A DNA stretch of 60,662 bases from Sphingobacteriales bacterium (GCA_021299095.1 JAJTFW010000026.1:1-60662); one strand, 5' to 3'; positions 51,820 to 60,662 are shown, counted from the first letter of the stretch. Notes: a model not told the origin generated them from the sequence alone. A program made the numbers and translations.

Positions 51820-53163
51820 TTAATCGGAATTCTTAACTGGTTTCAGGCCGAGTAGGGCACCCTGCTGCAGCATCAGTCCGAAGGCGGGCTCGAACGAGTT
51901 TGGGATATTCCCATCCAATATGGCCTCCCGAATGACATTCTTGATGATTCCGATTTCCCGGCATGGACTTAATCCAAACGTTTCCATAATCAGCTCTCCG
52001 GTCACGGGAGGTTGCCAATTCCGAACGCGGTCTTTTTCTTCCACCTCCTTGAGCTTTTGCTTGACCAATTCGAAATTAGACCTGTATTTACGCTGCTTAA
52101 ATTCATTTTTGGTGGTGACATCCGCAGCGCATAAGCACATGAGGTCGTCGATATCGTCCCCTGCTTCGAAGAGCAGACGTCGTACTGCTGAGTCGGTGAC
52201 TTCACTCTTGGCCAGAACAATCGGACGTAGGTGCAGCAGGACAAGTTTCTGCACATATTTCATTTTTTCGTTAAGCGGAAGTTTCAAGTCGCGGAAAATG
52301 CGCGGTACCATACGCGCCCCTTTGTCCTCGTGTCCATGAAAGGTCCATCCTTGTCCCGGCTCGTATCGTTTGGTGCCAGGTTTTGCGATGTCGTGCAAAA
52401 CAGCCGCCCAGCGCAACCATAGGTTTTCGCTGTTTGCAGCAAGGTTATCAAGCACCTCAAGCGTGTGAAAGAAGTTGTCTTTGTGTGATCTGCCCTGCAC
52501 AGTATCTACCCCTTCAAGTGCTGCGAATTCAGGGAAAATAATGGGTAGCAATTGCGTCTCCCGCAATAAAAGGAATCCGACGGAGGGTTTGCTGGCAAGG
52601 AGCATTTTGTTCAGCTCTTCGGAAACACGCTCCATGCTGATGATACGGATGCGCTCTTTTTGTTCGCGGATAGCGTGGAAGGACTTTTCTTCAATTTCAA
52701 AACCGAGTTGGGCAGCAAATCGGATGGCCCTTAGCATTCTCAGAGGGTCGTCTGAATAGGTAATGGCCGGGTCAAGTGGTGTGCGGATAATTCCAGCATT
52801 CAAGTCGGTTATACCGTTAAATGGATCGGTCAAACTGCCGAAGTCGTCGTGGTTCAGGCTGATCGCAAGAGCATTGATGGTAAAATCCCTGCGATTTTGA
52901 TCGTCGCTGAGTGTTCCGGCTTTCACATCGGGCTTACGCGACTCACTGCGATACGACTCCTTTCTGGCTCCTACAAATTCCACATCGTATCCCTCAAAAT
53001 GGAACATCGCCGTGCCGAAATTTTTGAAAACATTGACGGGATGGGACAGCCCCAACGACCGGGCGACTGCCTGCGCCGATTCAATGCCGTCCCCCAACAC
53101 GGTGATGTCTATGTCTTTGCAGGGCCTGCCCAACAACAAATCACGTACGAATCCACCGATCAA
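51820..53163 (-). CDS. cca: CCA tRNA nucleotidyltransferase, N-terminus apparently frameshifted
   Basis: Adds or repairs the 3' CCA of tRNAs. The uninterrupted frame gives 447 residues from a TTG at 53163: [10 protein letters not shown], catalytic [21 protein letters not shown], the poly-A polymerase RNA-binding part, and an HD domain (VLHDIAKPG). The start cuts off the first core strand. In the same frame the 10 codons before it read LTQQGVRAW, native in character, up to a stop at 53193-53191. The neighbouring frame opens at ATG 53216 and reads [10 protein letters not shown] just before that point. One lost base near 53187-53192 would join them into a normal N-terminus. Confidence 0.88.
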   Translation of the reverse strand: MIGGFVRDLLLGRPCKDIDITVLGDGIESAQAVARSLGLSHPVNVFKNFGTAMFHFEGYDVEFVGARKESYRSESRKPDVKAGTLSDDQNRRDFTINALAISLNHDDFGSLTDPFNGITDLNAGIIRTPLDPAITYSDDPLRMLRAIRFAAQLGFEIEEKSFHAIREQKERIRIISMERVSEELNKMLLASKPSVGFLLLRETQLLPIIFPEFAALEGVDTVQGRSHKDNFFHTLEVLDNLAANSENLWLRWAAVLHDIAKPGTKRYEPGQGWTFHGHEDKGARMVPRIFRDLKLPLNEKMKYVQKLVLLHLRPIVLAKSEVTDSAVRRLLFEAGDDIDDLMCLCAADVTTKNEFKQRKYRSNFELVKQKLKEVEEKDRVRNWQPPVTGELIMETFGLSPCREIGIIKNVIREAILDGNIPNSFEPAFGLMLQQGALLGLKPVKNSD

Positions 53164-53273
53164 CCAGGCGCGAACACCCTGTTGAGTAAGTCATAAAGCG
53201 CCGAAGCACAAGTCATTTCAGAAGGGCTCAGACCACCGCAACTTCGTGATGAAATCAAACACAAGCCTGCACC

Positions 53274-53654
53274 ATGGAAAAGAAACCACTTTACACACTA
53301 CATGCCGAGCATGTTGAATGGAGAAATCGAGTTTTGTTCTACAACGACGATTTGCAAATTCTCAAGAGACGATTGGATGAGGTGGCTGTTCGCAACACCG
53401 ATAAGGAAGTGCAGGCCATGGTGGAGCATTTTCAGAATCGAATGCTCGTTCAAAAGGAGCAGATCGATATCCTCAAGCACGACATAAATGAATATGAAAA
53501 GGTAATTGAGGTGCATTTGAAGAAAAACGACACTGCTGCAGATCAGCGATCTTGGAACGATCACACGCACTTACGTGAGCGTGTTGAAACCTTTGAGCTG
53601 CTTTTCAATGAACTGAGAAAAGACCTGATAGGCTTTGTAGCCAAGTGGCTTTAA
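53274..53654 (+). CDS. Small coiled-coil protein of unknown function
   Basis: 126 residues, nearly all charged and helical with heptad spacing (EVQAMVEHFQNRMLVQKEQI, DINEYEKVIEVHL). No signal peptide, membrane segment or recognised domain. Divergent from cca with a 57-nt region between their ATGs (53216 and 53274). Followed by a good terminator. I do not recognise a family. Confidence 0.6.
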   Translation: MEKKPLYTLHAEHVEWRNRVLFYNDDLQILKRRLDEVAVRNTDKEVQAMVEHFQNRMLVQKEQIDILKHDINEYEKVIEVHLKKNDTAADQRSWNDHTHLRERVETFELLFNELRKDLIGFVAKWL

Positions 53655-53689
53655 ACCATTGAATCGGGTGGTATGTGCCGCCCATTGCC

Positions 53690-53718
53690 AACCCCGGTCC
53701 ATCCCGCCGGGGTTTTTT
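53690..53718 (+). terminator. Rho-independent terminator of the coiled-coil gene
   Basis: AACCCCGG (53690-53697), 9-nt loop, CCGGGGTT (53707-53714), then a T run to 53719. It lies between convergent genes and is strongest for the plus strand. Confidence 0.8.
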
Positions 53719-53725
53719 TATTGCC

Positions 53726-55408
53726 TTACCGGTATAAAATGCGGGCTTGTTCTCTTTTGTGATCGGTTTCGATTTCCAGCAGGTAGATTCCAGCAGATTT
53801 TATCGTGTTGGACGGAACCGAAATCGAAGTAGTCCGATCTCCCGATGTTGAAGTGGCAGTGGTTGAAAAAACAATTCTGCCCAGTGCATCAAATAGGCGA
53901 ACTTGGACAGTGCCTGTAGAATGCGTTGTGGTGAGTTTCAGTTCTACCGTTTCAAAAAGGAAAGCCGGATTCGGAAATACCAAGATTTTGTTCAATGAAC
54001 TGGTTGAAGCTTCTGTGGCTGACAAGAGCATTGAAGCAAAGGCGAAATTCGGAATGCCGAATCCCAGTAGGGAGTCAGGACTATTGAATTGCGATGCGCT
54101 AGCTTTTATCGCTGCGATGAGTTGTTGGGAAGGTAATGCAGGGAAAGCTTGTCGTAAGCAAGCCATGGCTCCGGCGATTAAGGGTGCAGAAAAGGATGTT
54201 CCGTTTCCTTGTACCGGTTGATTATTGCTGTAGGGGCTAACCAGCCAGGTCGCTGCACCGCAAGCCGCAAGATCCGGCTTGACTCTCCCGTCGAACGTAG
54301 GGCCATTTCCACTGAATGAAGCATAGTTACCGTTGATGTCAACTGCACCAATGGCTAAAATAGAATCTGCGTCGGCTGGGGCACTGATGTAATTCCAAGG
54401 GCTGTTCCCCTCATTTCCCGCACTGTTGACTACAATGATCCCGCGGCTTGCTGCCACATCGGATGCAATGCTGATGGGTGTAGTATTTCCATCCATTTCA
54501 GCATACGAGTGGTTTTGTGTGCTGTCATCAAATGTGGTGTATCCTAAGGATGTGCTTATTATATCCGCACCGGCACTGTCTGCAAATTCAGCGGCTGTGG
54601 CCCAGTAGAATTCTTCGGCAATGGTTTCAGAACCGGCATCTTCGGACCGAAGCAACATGTAATCAGCCTGTGGTGCGGTTCCGATCAGGGTGTCGGGGAT
54701 GTTGGATGCGATGCAAGTAAGAACGGCTGCCCCGTGATAATGATCGTCATATACATCTGCCTCGGCATCGACGAAATCGTAAGTGGCTAGGATGCGACCG
54801 TGTAGTCGTATGCTATCGAGGCAACGCATGAGCGGCAGATCCAAAAAACCGGCGTCAATCACGGCAATGCGTACATCAGCGCCCGTGTAGCCGGCGTTGT
54901 GCAGCATATTCAATCCAACTTGCTGTATTTGATCGGCAGAGAATCCATAAGGAATAGGTGATGCACTACGTTGGAGCAGGGAGGCATCTTTTTTAACCAA
55001 AGGCTCTTGCGCGAATTTATCCGGTAAGGTGCCAGGTTTGAGCGATCCAGCAGGCCGGATAGATGTCACGTAGGGCAGGGCCTGGATCGCAGCGAACTCG
55101 ACTGCACCGGGTACATCGATTACTGCGGAGTTTAACCAACGGCTACTTGCACGGATGCTCGCTCCAGCGGACACGACCCCAGTAAGGTATGAAGCGTTAA
55201 CAGGGATGTCGTATTGGTCAATGGCGATTCCCTGGATGATTCGTCGATCAATCGCGCGTTGTGAAAGAAAATCGATTGGTGATGAAATCGAGAAAGGTGA
55301 AGCGGATTTATCGGTGAATTGAACAACGTATCTTCCTTGTGCGCTTGTGGTTTTCGAGTTGGCAAGGAAAGCCAGCAATAAAGTGATAAAGATACAGGTG
55401 CGTTTCAT
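53726..55408 (-). CDS. Secreted S8 (subtilisin-like) serine protease with T9SS tail
   Basis: 560 residues. Signal peptide about 1-23 (ending TSAQG), propeptide region to about 175, then the peptidase domain with catalytic D185 (VIDAGF), H225 (HYHGAAV), oxyanion Asn in NSAGNEG and S405 (GTSFSAPL). The type A T9SS tail begins near residue 475 (FPNPAF, LFDALGRIVF, AGIYLLEIE). The upstream lipoprotein gene overlaps its ATG by 4 bp, so the two are translationally coupled. Expected outside the cell or on the surface. Confidence 0.92.
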   Translation of the reverse strand: MKRTCIFITLLLAFLANSKTTSAQGRYVVQFTDKSASPFSISSPIDFLSQRAIDRRIIQGIAIDQYDIPVNASYLTGVVSAGASIRASSRWLNSAVIDVPGAVEFAAIQALPYVTSIRPAGSLKPGTLPDKFAQEPLVKKDASLLQRSASPIPYGFSADQIQQVGLNMLHNAGYTGADVRIAVIDAGFLDLPLMRCLDSIRLHGRILATYDFVDAEADVYDDHYHGAAVLTCIASNIPDTLIGTAPQADYMLLRSEDAGSETIAEEFYWATAAEFADSAGADIISTSLGYTTFDDSTQNHSYAEMDGNTTPISIASDVAASRGIIVVNSAGNEGNSPWNYISAPADADSILAIGAVDINGNYASFSGNGPTFDGRVKPDLAACGAATWLVSPYSNNQPVQGNGTSFSAPLIAGAMACLRQAFPALPSQQLIAAIKASASQFNSPDSLLGFGIPNFAFASMLLSATEASTSSLNKILVFPNPAFLFETVELKLTTTHSTGTVQVRLFDALGRIVFSTTATSTSGDRTTSISVPSNTIKSAGIYLLEIETDHKREQARILYR

Positions 55409-56088
55409 CGCTGATAGGAAATGAGTCTTTCGGTGTAGATAAAGCCGGCTACGGTGTCCCGGTTGGGTAAACTGAACTCCAGGTCAACCCGCTTGCGGTA
55501 AATGCGCCCCGTATTTCTGGCGTAAATCTCGGATCCGTAACGAAGCTCAATCAGGTTCCCCTGCTCGTCGCCTTGAAGCACGGAAGCCGTTTCCAGAAAA
55601 GTCTGTCCTGCTGCAGTATCAGGTCCGAAGCGGGTGTAGCGGTAGGTTTCTTCGGCTAGCGTATTGTAGGCGTTCCCGTTCCAAGTCGATTCCGCATCGG
55701 GCGGGAAAACGAGCTTGATGATGCGGTTGTTTTCTTCAGTGACTTCTGCGCGCTTTGTCGTTCGGACAGCAGACCAAACACGATCAATTGTCCAATTACC
55801 CAAGCTGTCAGAACGGTATCGCTCTATGCGCACGGCGGGTCTCCCTTGTAGGTCGGTAAATGTGCCGGCCTGGACTTCGCGGATTTGATAGCTGATTAAG
55901 CCGGAAGTACCTGTGAAGTCATCCCAGTAAGCCGAGTCGATCTGGTAAATACGCGTCAGACCCGAGTCCGTTGGAAAGTAGTCCAAACCTTCGGTCGTGA
56001 TTTCGCCGAGTGGCTCATCTGTATCGCTACAGGAACTGAATCCGATGGCTGACAAAATCAGTATGAGTAAAGTAAGTCGGTTGGCCAT
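55405..56088 (-). CDS. Lipoprotein of unknown function coupled to the subtilase gene
   Basis: 227 residues with lipobox FSSC (Cys 20) and a beta-rich body (RIYQIDSAYWDDF, RPAVRIERYRSD, TGRIYRKRVDLEF). No catalytic motif seen. The ATGA overlap with the protease gene suggests a stoichiometric partner, perhaps a protease inhibitor, chaperone or surface anchor; that is inference only. It follows mnmA by 32 nt on the same strand. Confidence 0.65.
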   Translation of the reverse strand: MANRLTLLILILSAIGFSSCSDTDEPLGEITTEGLDYFPTDSGLTRIYQIDSAYWDDFTGTSGLISYQIREVQAGTFTDLQGRPAVRIERYRSDSLGNWTIDRVWSAVRTTKRAEVTEENNRIIKLVFPPDAESTWNGNAYNTLAEETYRYTRFGPDTAAGQTFLETASVLQGDEQGNLIELRYGSEIYARNTGRIYRKRVDLEFSLPNRDTVAGFIYTERLISYQR

Positions 56089-56120
56089 GGGTTAAAGGTA
56101 ATCAGAACTGTACGGTGAAA

Positions 56121-57218
56121 TTAAAGTGCTCTGTCGATGAATCCACCGCCGATGACATCATCACCATCGTAGAAAACTGCGCTCTGTCCCGGTGCAATAG
56201 CCTTGACCGGAGCATGAAAGCGGACTAGCATTCGGTCTCCCGATTGTTCGAGGCTACTCCATGCACCCGGGTCTTTGTATCGGATTTTTGTAATGGCTTC
56301 TGTCGGCTCGATGAGTTTGGCGTATTTAATGAGGTTGAAGTTGCGCACCTGCATTTCCTGCTGTTGCAATTCCTCTATCGGACCCAACACAACGGTATTG
56401 GTTTCGGGATCGATTCGTGTGACATAAAGCGCCGAACCGACAGCGACTTCAAGTCCTTTCCGCTGCCCGATGGTGTAAAAAGGATACCCGCGGTGTTTAC
56501 CCAGTTTATTTCCGGAACTATCAATGAAGTGCCCTCCATCCAGTTTTTTGTCAAGGTCAGGTATCCGGTGTTTAAGAAACGCCCTGTAGTCATTTTCAGG
56601 GATAAAGCAGATTTCGTAGCTCTCGCTTTTTTCGGCAAGTTCGTGTAAGCCCTTGTCCCTGGCCATTTGTCGGATAGCCGATTTTTCGAAGCCTCCAATC
56701 GGAAAGAGTGTGCGGGAGAGACATTCCTGACTGACTCCCCAAAGTACGTATGACTGATCCTTAGTGGGGTCCAATCCTTTGGAGATTACGTAGCGTCCAT
56801 TTTCCTCCCGGACTTTGGCGTAGTGGCCGGTTGCAATGAAATCGCATTTCAGCATGTCCGCACGCTTCAGCAAGGCCTCCCATTTGATGTGCGTGTTGCA
56901 CATGACACAGGGGTTGGGCGTTCTGCCAGCCAGGTATTCATCAACAAAGTTGCCAATGACGGATTCACCAAACTCCTCACGGATATCCAGAATGTAGTGT
57001 GGGAATCCGAAACGCACGGCAATGGAACGGGCATCATTGATCGAGTCCAGGCTGCAGCATCCGGTTTCCTTTCCTTGTGTTCCGGAGCTGACATAATCCC
57101 AGGTTTTCATCGTGATTCCGACTACCTCATAGCCCTGTTCGTGTAAAAGAATTGCCGCAACGGAACTATCAATTCCGCCACTCATGGCCATCAATACGCG
57201 TCCTCGGGAGTTATTCAT
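56121..57218 (-). CDS. mnmA: tRNA-specific 2-thiouridylase
   Basis: Makes 2-thiouridine at the wobble position 34 of tRNAs for Glu, Gln and Lys. 365 residues from MNNSRGRV (57218); the frame opens to 57248 through the promoter. PP-loop SGGIDSS (13-19), first catalytic Cys in NPCVMCN, GHYAK, KDQSYVLW, second catalytic Cys in YEICFI, and the C-terminal beta barrel (GQSAVFYDGD). Length normal. Confidence 0.95.
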   Translation of the reverse strand: MNNSRGRVLMAMSGGIDSSVAAILLHEQGYEVVGITMKTWDYVSSGTQGKETGCCSLDSINDARSIAVRFGFPHYILDIREEFGESVIGNFVDEYLAGRTPNPCVMCNTHIKWEALLKRADMLKCDFIATGHYAKVREENGRYVISKGLDPTKDQSYVLWGVSQECLSRTLFPIGGFEKSAIRQMARDKGLHELAEKSESYEICFIPENDYRAFLKHRIPDLDKKLDGGHFIDSSGNKLGKHRGYPFYTIGQRKGLEVAVGSALYVTRIDPETNTVVLGPIEELQQQEMQVRNFNLIKYAKLIEPTEAITKIRYKDPGAWSSLEQSGDRMLVRFHAPVKAIAPGQSAVFYDGDDVIGGGFIDRAL

Positions 57219-57223
57219 TCTTA

Positions 57224-57231
57224 CAAAGATA
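57224..57231 (-). promoter_or_regulatory. Promoter -7 element of mnmA
   Basis: TATCTTTG on the minus strand with 5 nt before the mnmA ATG at 57218, predicting a leaderless or nearly leaderless mRNA. Confidence 0.6.
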
Positions 57232-57254
57232 AGAAGGTCACCAAGCAATGCTCA

Positions 57255-59045
57255 CTAGGCGACCGTATGGCCTCGCTTTTCGAACTGGATCCGGTATAGG
57301 TCACTGTACATGCCTCCCTGAGCAAGCAATTCCGCGTGGCTGCCTGTTTCTACAATCCGGCCCTTGTCAAGCACAATGATTCGATCGGCATTTTGGATGG
57401 TCGCAAGCCGGTGTGCTATTACCAAGGCTGTTCGTTTTCGGGTAAGCGTAAGGGTTGCACGGGTGATGAGCTCCTCGGTCTCCGGATCTACGCTGGAGGT
57501 CGCTTCGTCCAAAACAAGAACTGGAGGGTCGTAGGCATAGGCCCTCACGAATGAGATGACTTGACGTTGTCCGGTGGAAAGGGAACTGCCTCGCTCCTGC
57601 ACGTTAAAATCAAACCCTCCCGGCAGACTTTGGATAAAATCCGCCGCACCGAGTGCCTCTGCTGCTGATCGAATCCGTTCTGCGGTGACTTCCGGGTGGC
57701 CCAGACTGATGTTGTTGCCGATTGAGTCGGAAAACAGAAACACATCCTGCATAACAAGACCTACCTGGCTTCTTAATCCATCGAGGCTATATTCTCTCAC
57801 ATTCACCCCGTCGAGTGTGATGCTTCCCTTTTCAGGCTCATAAAATCGGTTCAGAACGCCGACAATGCTGGTTTTTCCAGCTCCTGTCGGACCCACAATG
57901 GCCACGGTTTCGCCCGGTTTAACGCTGAAGTTCAAACCCTGTAGGACCCATCGGTCATCGCTTCCTGCAGCACTGTTGGCATCCCGATCATACCGGAACC
58001 ACACGTCTTTGAACGTGATTTCACCCCGTACCCGCCCGGGGGCGTGATTTCCCTCTGGAATTTTATCCTCCTCACTGTCAAGTAAAGCAAATATGCGTTC
58101 TGTGCTGACCATGCCCATCTGCAGGGTGTTGAATTTGTCTGCGAGTTCACGCATTGGACGGAACAGCATGTTGACGTACATGATGAATGCTACAACGCTT
58201 CCGAAACTCACTTCTCCGCGAACAATGTTTCCCGCGCCCCACCATACAATCAGCCCTATACTGACTGCTGAAAGGATTTCTACAACCGGGAAAAAAATGG
58301 AGTAATACCATACCGAGCGGTTATTGGCTTTTCGATGCAGATCGTTGATGGTTTTGAATCGTGCATATTCTTCTGCTTCGCGTCCAAATACCTGCACGAT
58401 GCGCATTCCGGTGAGATGTTCCTGCACGAATGTATTGAGTGCTGCAACCTGGTTCCTGACATCGCCAAAGGTGGTCTTGATGGCATTTTTAAACACGTTT
58501 GTAGCGGCAATCAAAATGGGCAATGTGCTCAGGCTGATGAGCGCAAGCCGCCAGTCAACAACGAACATTACCGTTATGATTGCGACAAGTTGTAATAGAT
58601 CACCAATAATCACGATAATCCCCTCAGAAAAGATGTCGGCGATGGTTTCCATGTCCGAAATGTTGCGGGTCACACTCGTTCCGACAGGCGTCCGGTCAAA
58701 AAATGAAAGCCTGAATCGTAACATCCGTGTGAAAAGATTGCTGCGTAAATCGCGAACAACTTTTTGACCGAGGAGGTTGGTGCTCCAGGTGTGCAAGTAC
58801 TGAAGTGAAGACTGCACAATCAGCAAGGCAAGCATAATGATGCAAATCACAATCAGGCCCTGGTCATCACCATTGGCCACTTCGCGATCCAGCACGCGCT
58901 GTGTGAGTAATGGTCTTGCAGGAGCAAGAGCTGCGAGTACCAAGGTGAGTACTACCGACCAGCGAAAAAGACGCTTGTATGGCTTTACAAACGCTAGTAG
59001 TCTGCGCAATAGACCAAAGTCGAAGGCATTACCGCTTACACTCAT
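57255..59045 (-). CDS. ABC exporter (fused membrane and ATPase domains)
   Basis: 596 residues. Six transmembrane helices (about 30-310) of the type I exporter fold, then the ATPase: Walker A GPTGAGKTS, Q-loop VMQDVFLF, signature LSTGQRQ (LSGGQ with one change), Walker B VLVLDEATSSVD and H-loop AHRLATI. MsbA-like half-transporters act as homodimers or heterodimers on lipids, peptides or drugs; the substrate is not predictable. It starts 4 bp inside the end of truA (ATGA), so it is co-translated with truA. Confidence 0.9.
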   Translation of the reverse strand: MSVSGNAFDFGLLRRLLAFVKPYKRLFRWSVVLTLVLAALAPARPLLTQRVLDREVANGDDQGLIVICIIMLALLIVQSSLQYLHTWSTNLLGQKVVRDLRSNLFTRMLRFRLSFFDRTPVGTSVTRNISDMETIADIFSEGIIVIIGDLLQLVAIITVMFVVDWRLALISLSTLPILIAATNVFKNAIKTTFGDVRNQVAALNTFVQEHLTGMRIVQVFGREAEEYARFKTINDLHRKANNRSVWYYSIFFPVVEILSAVSIGLIVWWGAGNIVRGEVSFGSVVAFIMYVNMLFRPMRELADKFNTLQMGMVSTERIFALLDSEEDKIPEGNHAPGRVRGEITFKDVWFRYDRDANSAAGSDDRWVLQGLNFSVKPGETVAIVGPTGAGKTSIVGVLNRFYEPEKGSITLDGVNVREYSLDGLRSQVGLVMQDVFLFSDSIGNNISLGHPEVTAERIRSAAEALGAADFIQSLPGGFDFNVQERGSSLSTGQRQVISFVRAYAYDPPVLVLDEATSSVDPETEELITRATLTLTRKRTALVIAHRLATIQNADRIIVLDKGRIVETGSHAELLAQGGMYSDLYRIQFEKRGHTVA

Positions 59046-59812
59046 GGCGAAAAGGGATGGATGCGGAGTGCAGGGAGATAGGGATAGTGAATTGCTTCCA
59101 AAAACAAGCCATCAGGTGCTACCGATTCACCGGCTACACTGCGGTCTTTTGCAGCGAGAATTTCAGCAAACGCGACAACGGACAAGGTTTCCTTGCCTAC
59201 GTTTAACAGGGTGCCTGTTAATGCGCGAACCATTCCACGCAGAAAGCGGTTTGCGCCAACATCGAATTTGATGAAACCTTCATGTTCCGACCAATGGCAG
59301 GTGCTAACGGTACACCGGTTGTGTCCGGTTTGTGTTCCGGTTTTACTGAAGCTGCCGAAGTCCTGCTCGCCCATGCAAAGTGCAGCGGCTTCATTCATAC
59401 GTTCGATGTTCAAATCGCCGGAAAAAGGAAGCCCCAGTCCTTGCAGAAAAGGTCCGGGTTTGGTGAATAGGTAATAGCCATAGGAGCGATGCCTTGCATC
59501 AAACCGTGCATGTGCACCATCTGAAACAGGGTGTAGGTTTCGAATTCGGATGTCAGTCGGAAGGATAGCGTTTAGTTGAAAAACCAGTTTTTGGATATCC
59601 TGCAACGGATCCTGAAGGTCGAAATGTGCGTAATACAGCGAGGCGTGAACCCCTGTGTCGGTACGGCCACAACCGGTCAATTCGCTTGGATGCTTGGTCA
59701 GAATGAGCAGGGCTTCCTGAATTGTGGCCTGAACGGTGCGGGCATTGGGTTGGATTTGCCAACCGTGGTATTCGGTTCCCCGGTAAGCAAGCTCAAGGAA
59801 ATATCGGGGCAT
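59042..59812 (-). CDS. truA: tRNA pseudouridine(38-40) synthase
   Basis: Converts U38-U40 in the anticodon arm to pseudouridine. 256 residues from MPRYFLELAYRGTEYHGWQ (59812). Catalytic Asp D52 in GCGRTDTGVHA, then VRALTGTLLNVG near the end of the core. The longer open frame to 59881 runs through the promoter. Coupled to the ABC exporter gene. Confidence 0.95.
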   Translation of the reverse strand: MPRYFLELAYRGTEYHGWQIQPNARTVQATIQEALLILTKHPSELTGCGRTDTGVHASLYYAHFDLQDPLQDIQKLVFQLNAILPTDIRIRNLHPVSDGAHARFDARHRSYGYYLFTKPGPFLQGLGLPFSGDLNIERMNEAAALCMGEQDFGSFSKTGTQTGHNRCTVSTCHWSEHEGFIKFDVGANRFLRGMVRALTGTLLNVGKETLSVVAFAEILAAKDRSVAGESVAPDGLFLEAIHYPYLPALRIHPFSP

Positions 59813-59815
59813 GCA

Positions 59816-59823
59816 CAAAGATA
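59816..59823 (-). promoter_or_regulatory. Promoter of truA-ABC operon
   Basis: TATCTTTG on the minus strand, 3 nt before the truA ATG (59812), with TTG (complement of 59842-59844) 18 nt upstream. Confidence 0.7.
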
Positions 59824-59888
59824 GTTCGGACGGAGTTGAAACAAGCTCCCCGCACTTTGCGTATACCCGCCCAAACAGCATTTTCTAC

Positions 59889-60662
59889 ATGAACACAAAT
59901 CAACCCGGACGGATCGCTTCTTGGATTAACAAACACCTGAACGGAGCTTCGGCCAATGATGCCAGGCAGGAAAGTGTATTCCGGAAAATCCGTGAAAATC
60001 TTGCCAGCAACCACGCTGAGCAACCAGTCGTCAGTATCGTTATTGTGGCGCGCAACGAGGAATTCAATCTGCTGGCCTGCCTGTCCTCACTGTCCGAGCA
60101 GGTCATACATTATCCTTACGAAATAATCGTTTGCAACAACAATTCAGAGGACAAAACGCAGGATATCATCGACAGGTGCGGTGTAAATTCGATTTTTCAA
60201 CCTGCAGAGGGGGCAGCGTATGCTCGTGAAGCAGGCATGTGGATTGCTCGGGGCAAGTACCATTTGTGTGCTCAGGCCAATTGTGTTTATCCTCCAGATT
60301 GGGCTGCACGGATGATTGAACCCCTCGAAAAGGGCGAGGCGATTTGTACAGTAGGATCCATCGGGATGGTTCAAGCGGGAGCTGAAATGTCATTTTGGTC
60401 AACGCTTGTAACGGAGTTCGTGGCTAAGGTGAAGTCCTTGTCCGATTTATTCCGTCGTGCCGATCAGGTGGCCAATGGAGCTAGTATGGCCTTTTTTACC
60501 CGCATGGGTCAGCAGGTAGGTTGGCGAAAAGACGTGGTGACCGGCGAAGAACGTCATATGGTCCAGTCTATGTCGCGCTATGGAAAAATCAAGTACGTAA
60601 ATCTGGCTACCGCGAAACCGCTTAAAATCAAAAATACGGGTGCGAGTCGCGTTGGAGGAGCC
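59889..60662 (+). CDS. Glycosyltransferase family 2 (partial, runs off window)
   Basis: 258 residues are visible from ATG 59889, with no stop before the window end. The N-terminal extension (1-48) is followed by the GT2 fold: VSIVIVARNEEFNLLACLSS, EIIVCNNNSEDKT, AEGAAYAREAGMWIARGKYH and YPPDW. Where GT2 enzymes carry a D-x-D metal motif, this one reads AQANC, so metal-dependent transfer is doubtful. Later residues (GEERHM) resemble the usual catalytic E-D region. Divergent from truA with 76 nt between. Confidence 0.8.
   Translation, partial: MNTNQPGRIASWINKHLNGASANDARQESVFRKIRENLASNHAEQPVVSIVIVARNEEFNLLACLSSLSEQVIHYPYEIIVCNNNSEDKTQDIIDRCGVNSIFQPAEGAAYAREAGMWIARGKYHLCAQANCVYPPDWAARMIEPLEKGEAICTVGSIGMVQAGAEMSFWSTLVTEFVAKVKSLSDLFRRADQVANGASMAFFTRMGQQVGWRKDVVTGEERHMVQSMSRYGKIKYVNLATAKPLKIKNTGASRVGGA

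Noticed and set aside
51820-53216. Programmed frameshifting to express full-length cca
   Set aside because: No slippery heptamer or following hairpin is seen at 53187-53192; an indel or sequence error is simpler.
1-60662. tRNA genes, CRISPR arrays, prophage, toxin-antitoxin or restriction modules
   Set aside because: No cloverleaf, repeat-spacer pattern, phage structural gene or defence-gene motif was recognised in any frame; a tRNAscan/CRISPR finder run would be needed to exclude small ones.

Overview
The window looks like a Bacteroidota chromosome, most likely a Flavobacteriales-type lineage. Direct signs are three secreted proteins with type IX secretion (T9SS) C-terminal sorting tails, a stand-alone GldM-C-like domain, Bacteroidota-specific families (DUF4294, DUF4199, YCF48-repeat T9SS proteins), split transketolase subunits, a small SRP RNA, few Shine-Dalgarno sequences, and many copies of the Bacteroidota sigma-A -7 element TAnnTTTG just upstream of genes. 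I saw no mobile element, prophage, CRISPR array, tRNA or rRNA gene. No stretch longer than about 160 bases lacks a gene or RNA.

Layout. 1-4.6 kb: class II ribonucleotide reductase (nrdJ), then on the minus strand a GldM-C-like secreted protein, lumazine synthase (ribH), an anchored TPR protein and a low-molecular-weight phosphatase. 4.6-7.8 kb: dnaA and a 5'-nucleotidase split into a Tat-exported catalytic protein and a lipoprotein C-domain. 7.9-13.2 kb: thioesterase, M42 peptidase, YigZ, DMT transporter and ribD (a tightly overlapping minus-strand operon), divergent from prmC; then bcp. 13.2-20.4 kb: sucC, biotin carboxylase, DUF4294, prfC, OmpH/Skp-like protein, a shortened deoxynucleoside kinase and a propeller-like protein. 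20.4-30 kb: GH3, PolX-like, site-2 protease, SppA, a T9SS YCF48-repeat protein and a bifunctional nuclease. 30-35 kb: etfBA divergent from a TPR protein and pdhB, then an ECF sigma/anti-sigma/His-rich periplasmic protein operon. 35-42 kb: transketolase N half, a VWA protein and transketolase C half in one tight operon, divergent from mutS2; lytic transglycosylase with a TPR relic at its end. 42-47 kb: heptose (gmhA, gmhB) and glycosyltransferase operon, SRP RNA and an FSA-type transaldolase. 47-60.7 kb: T9SS M36 protease, miaA, pRiA4b-like protein, cca (N-terminus apparently frameshifted), coiled-coil protein, T9SS subtilase with partner lipoprotein, mnmA, ABC exporter, truA, and a GT2 cut by the window edge.

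Most of this is core metabolism and information processing, not accessory DNA. The least ordinary signals are: (i) promoter elements so close to start codons (3-6 nt) that the mRNAs should be leaderless, with the SRP RNA as an internal ruler and with several translation or tRNA-modification genes in this class; (ii) a VWA protein between the transketolase halves; (iii) a deoxynucleoside kinase lacking about 30 core residues; (iv) an out-of-frame N-terminus on cca; (v) a PolX homologue without polymerase carboxylates; (vi) a two-gene 5'-nucleotidase using two export routes. I did not find a clear previously undescribed multi-gene system; the VWA/transketolase operon and the leaderless promoter set are the best leads. 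All family names come from motif recognition by eye, not from a database search.
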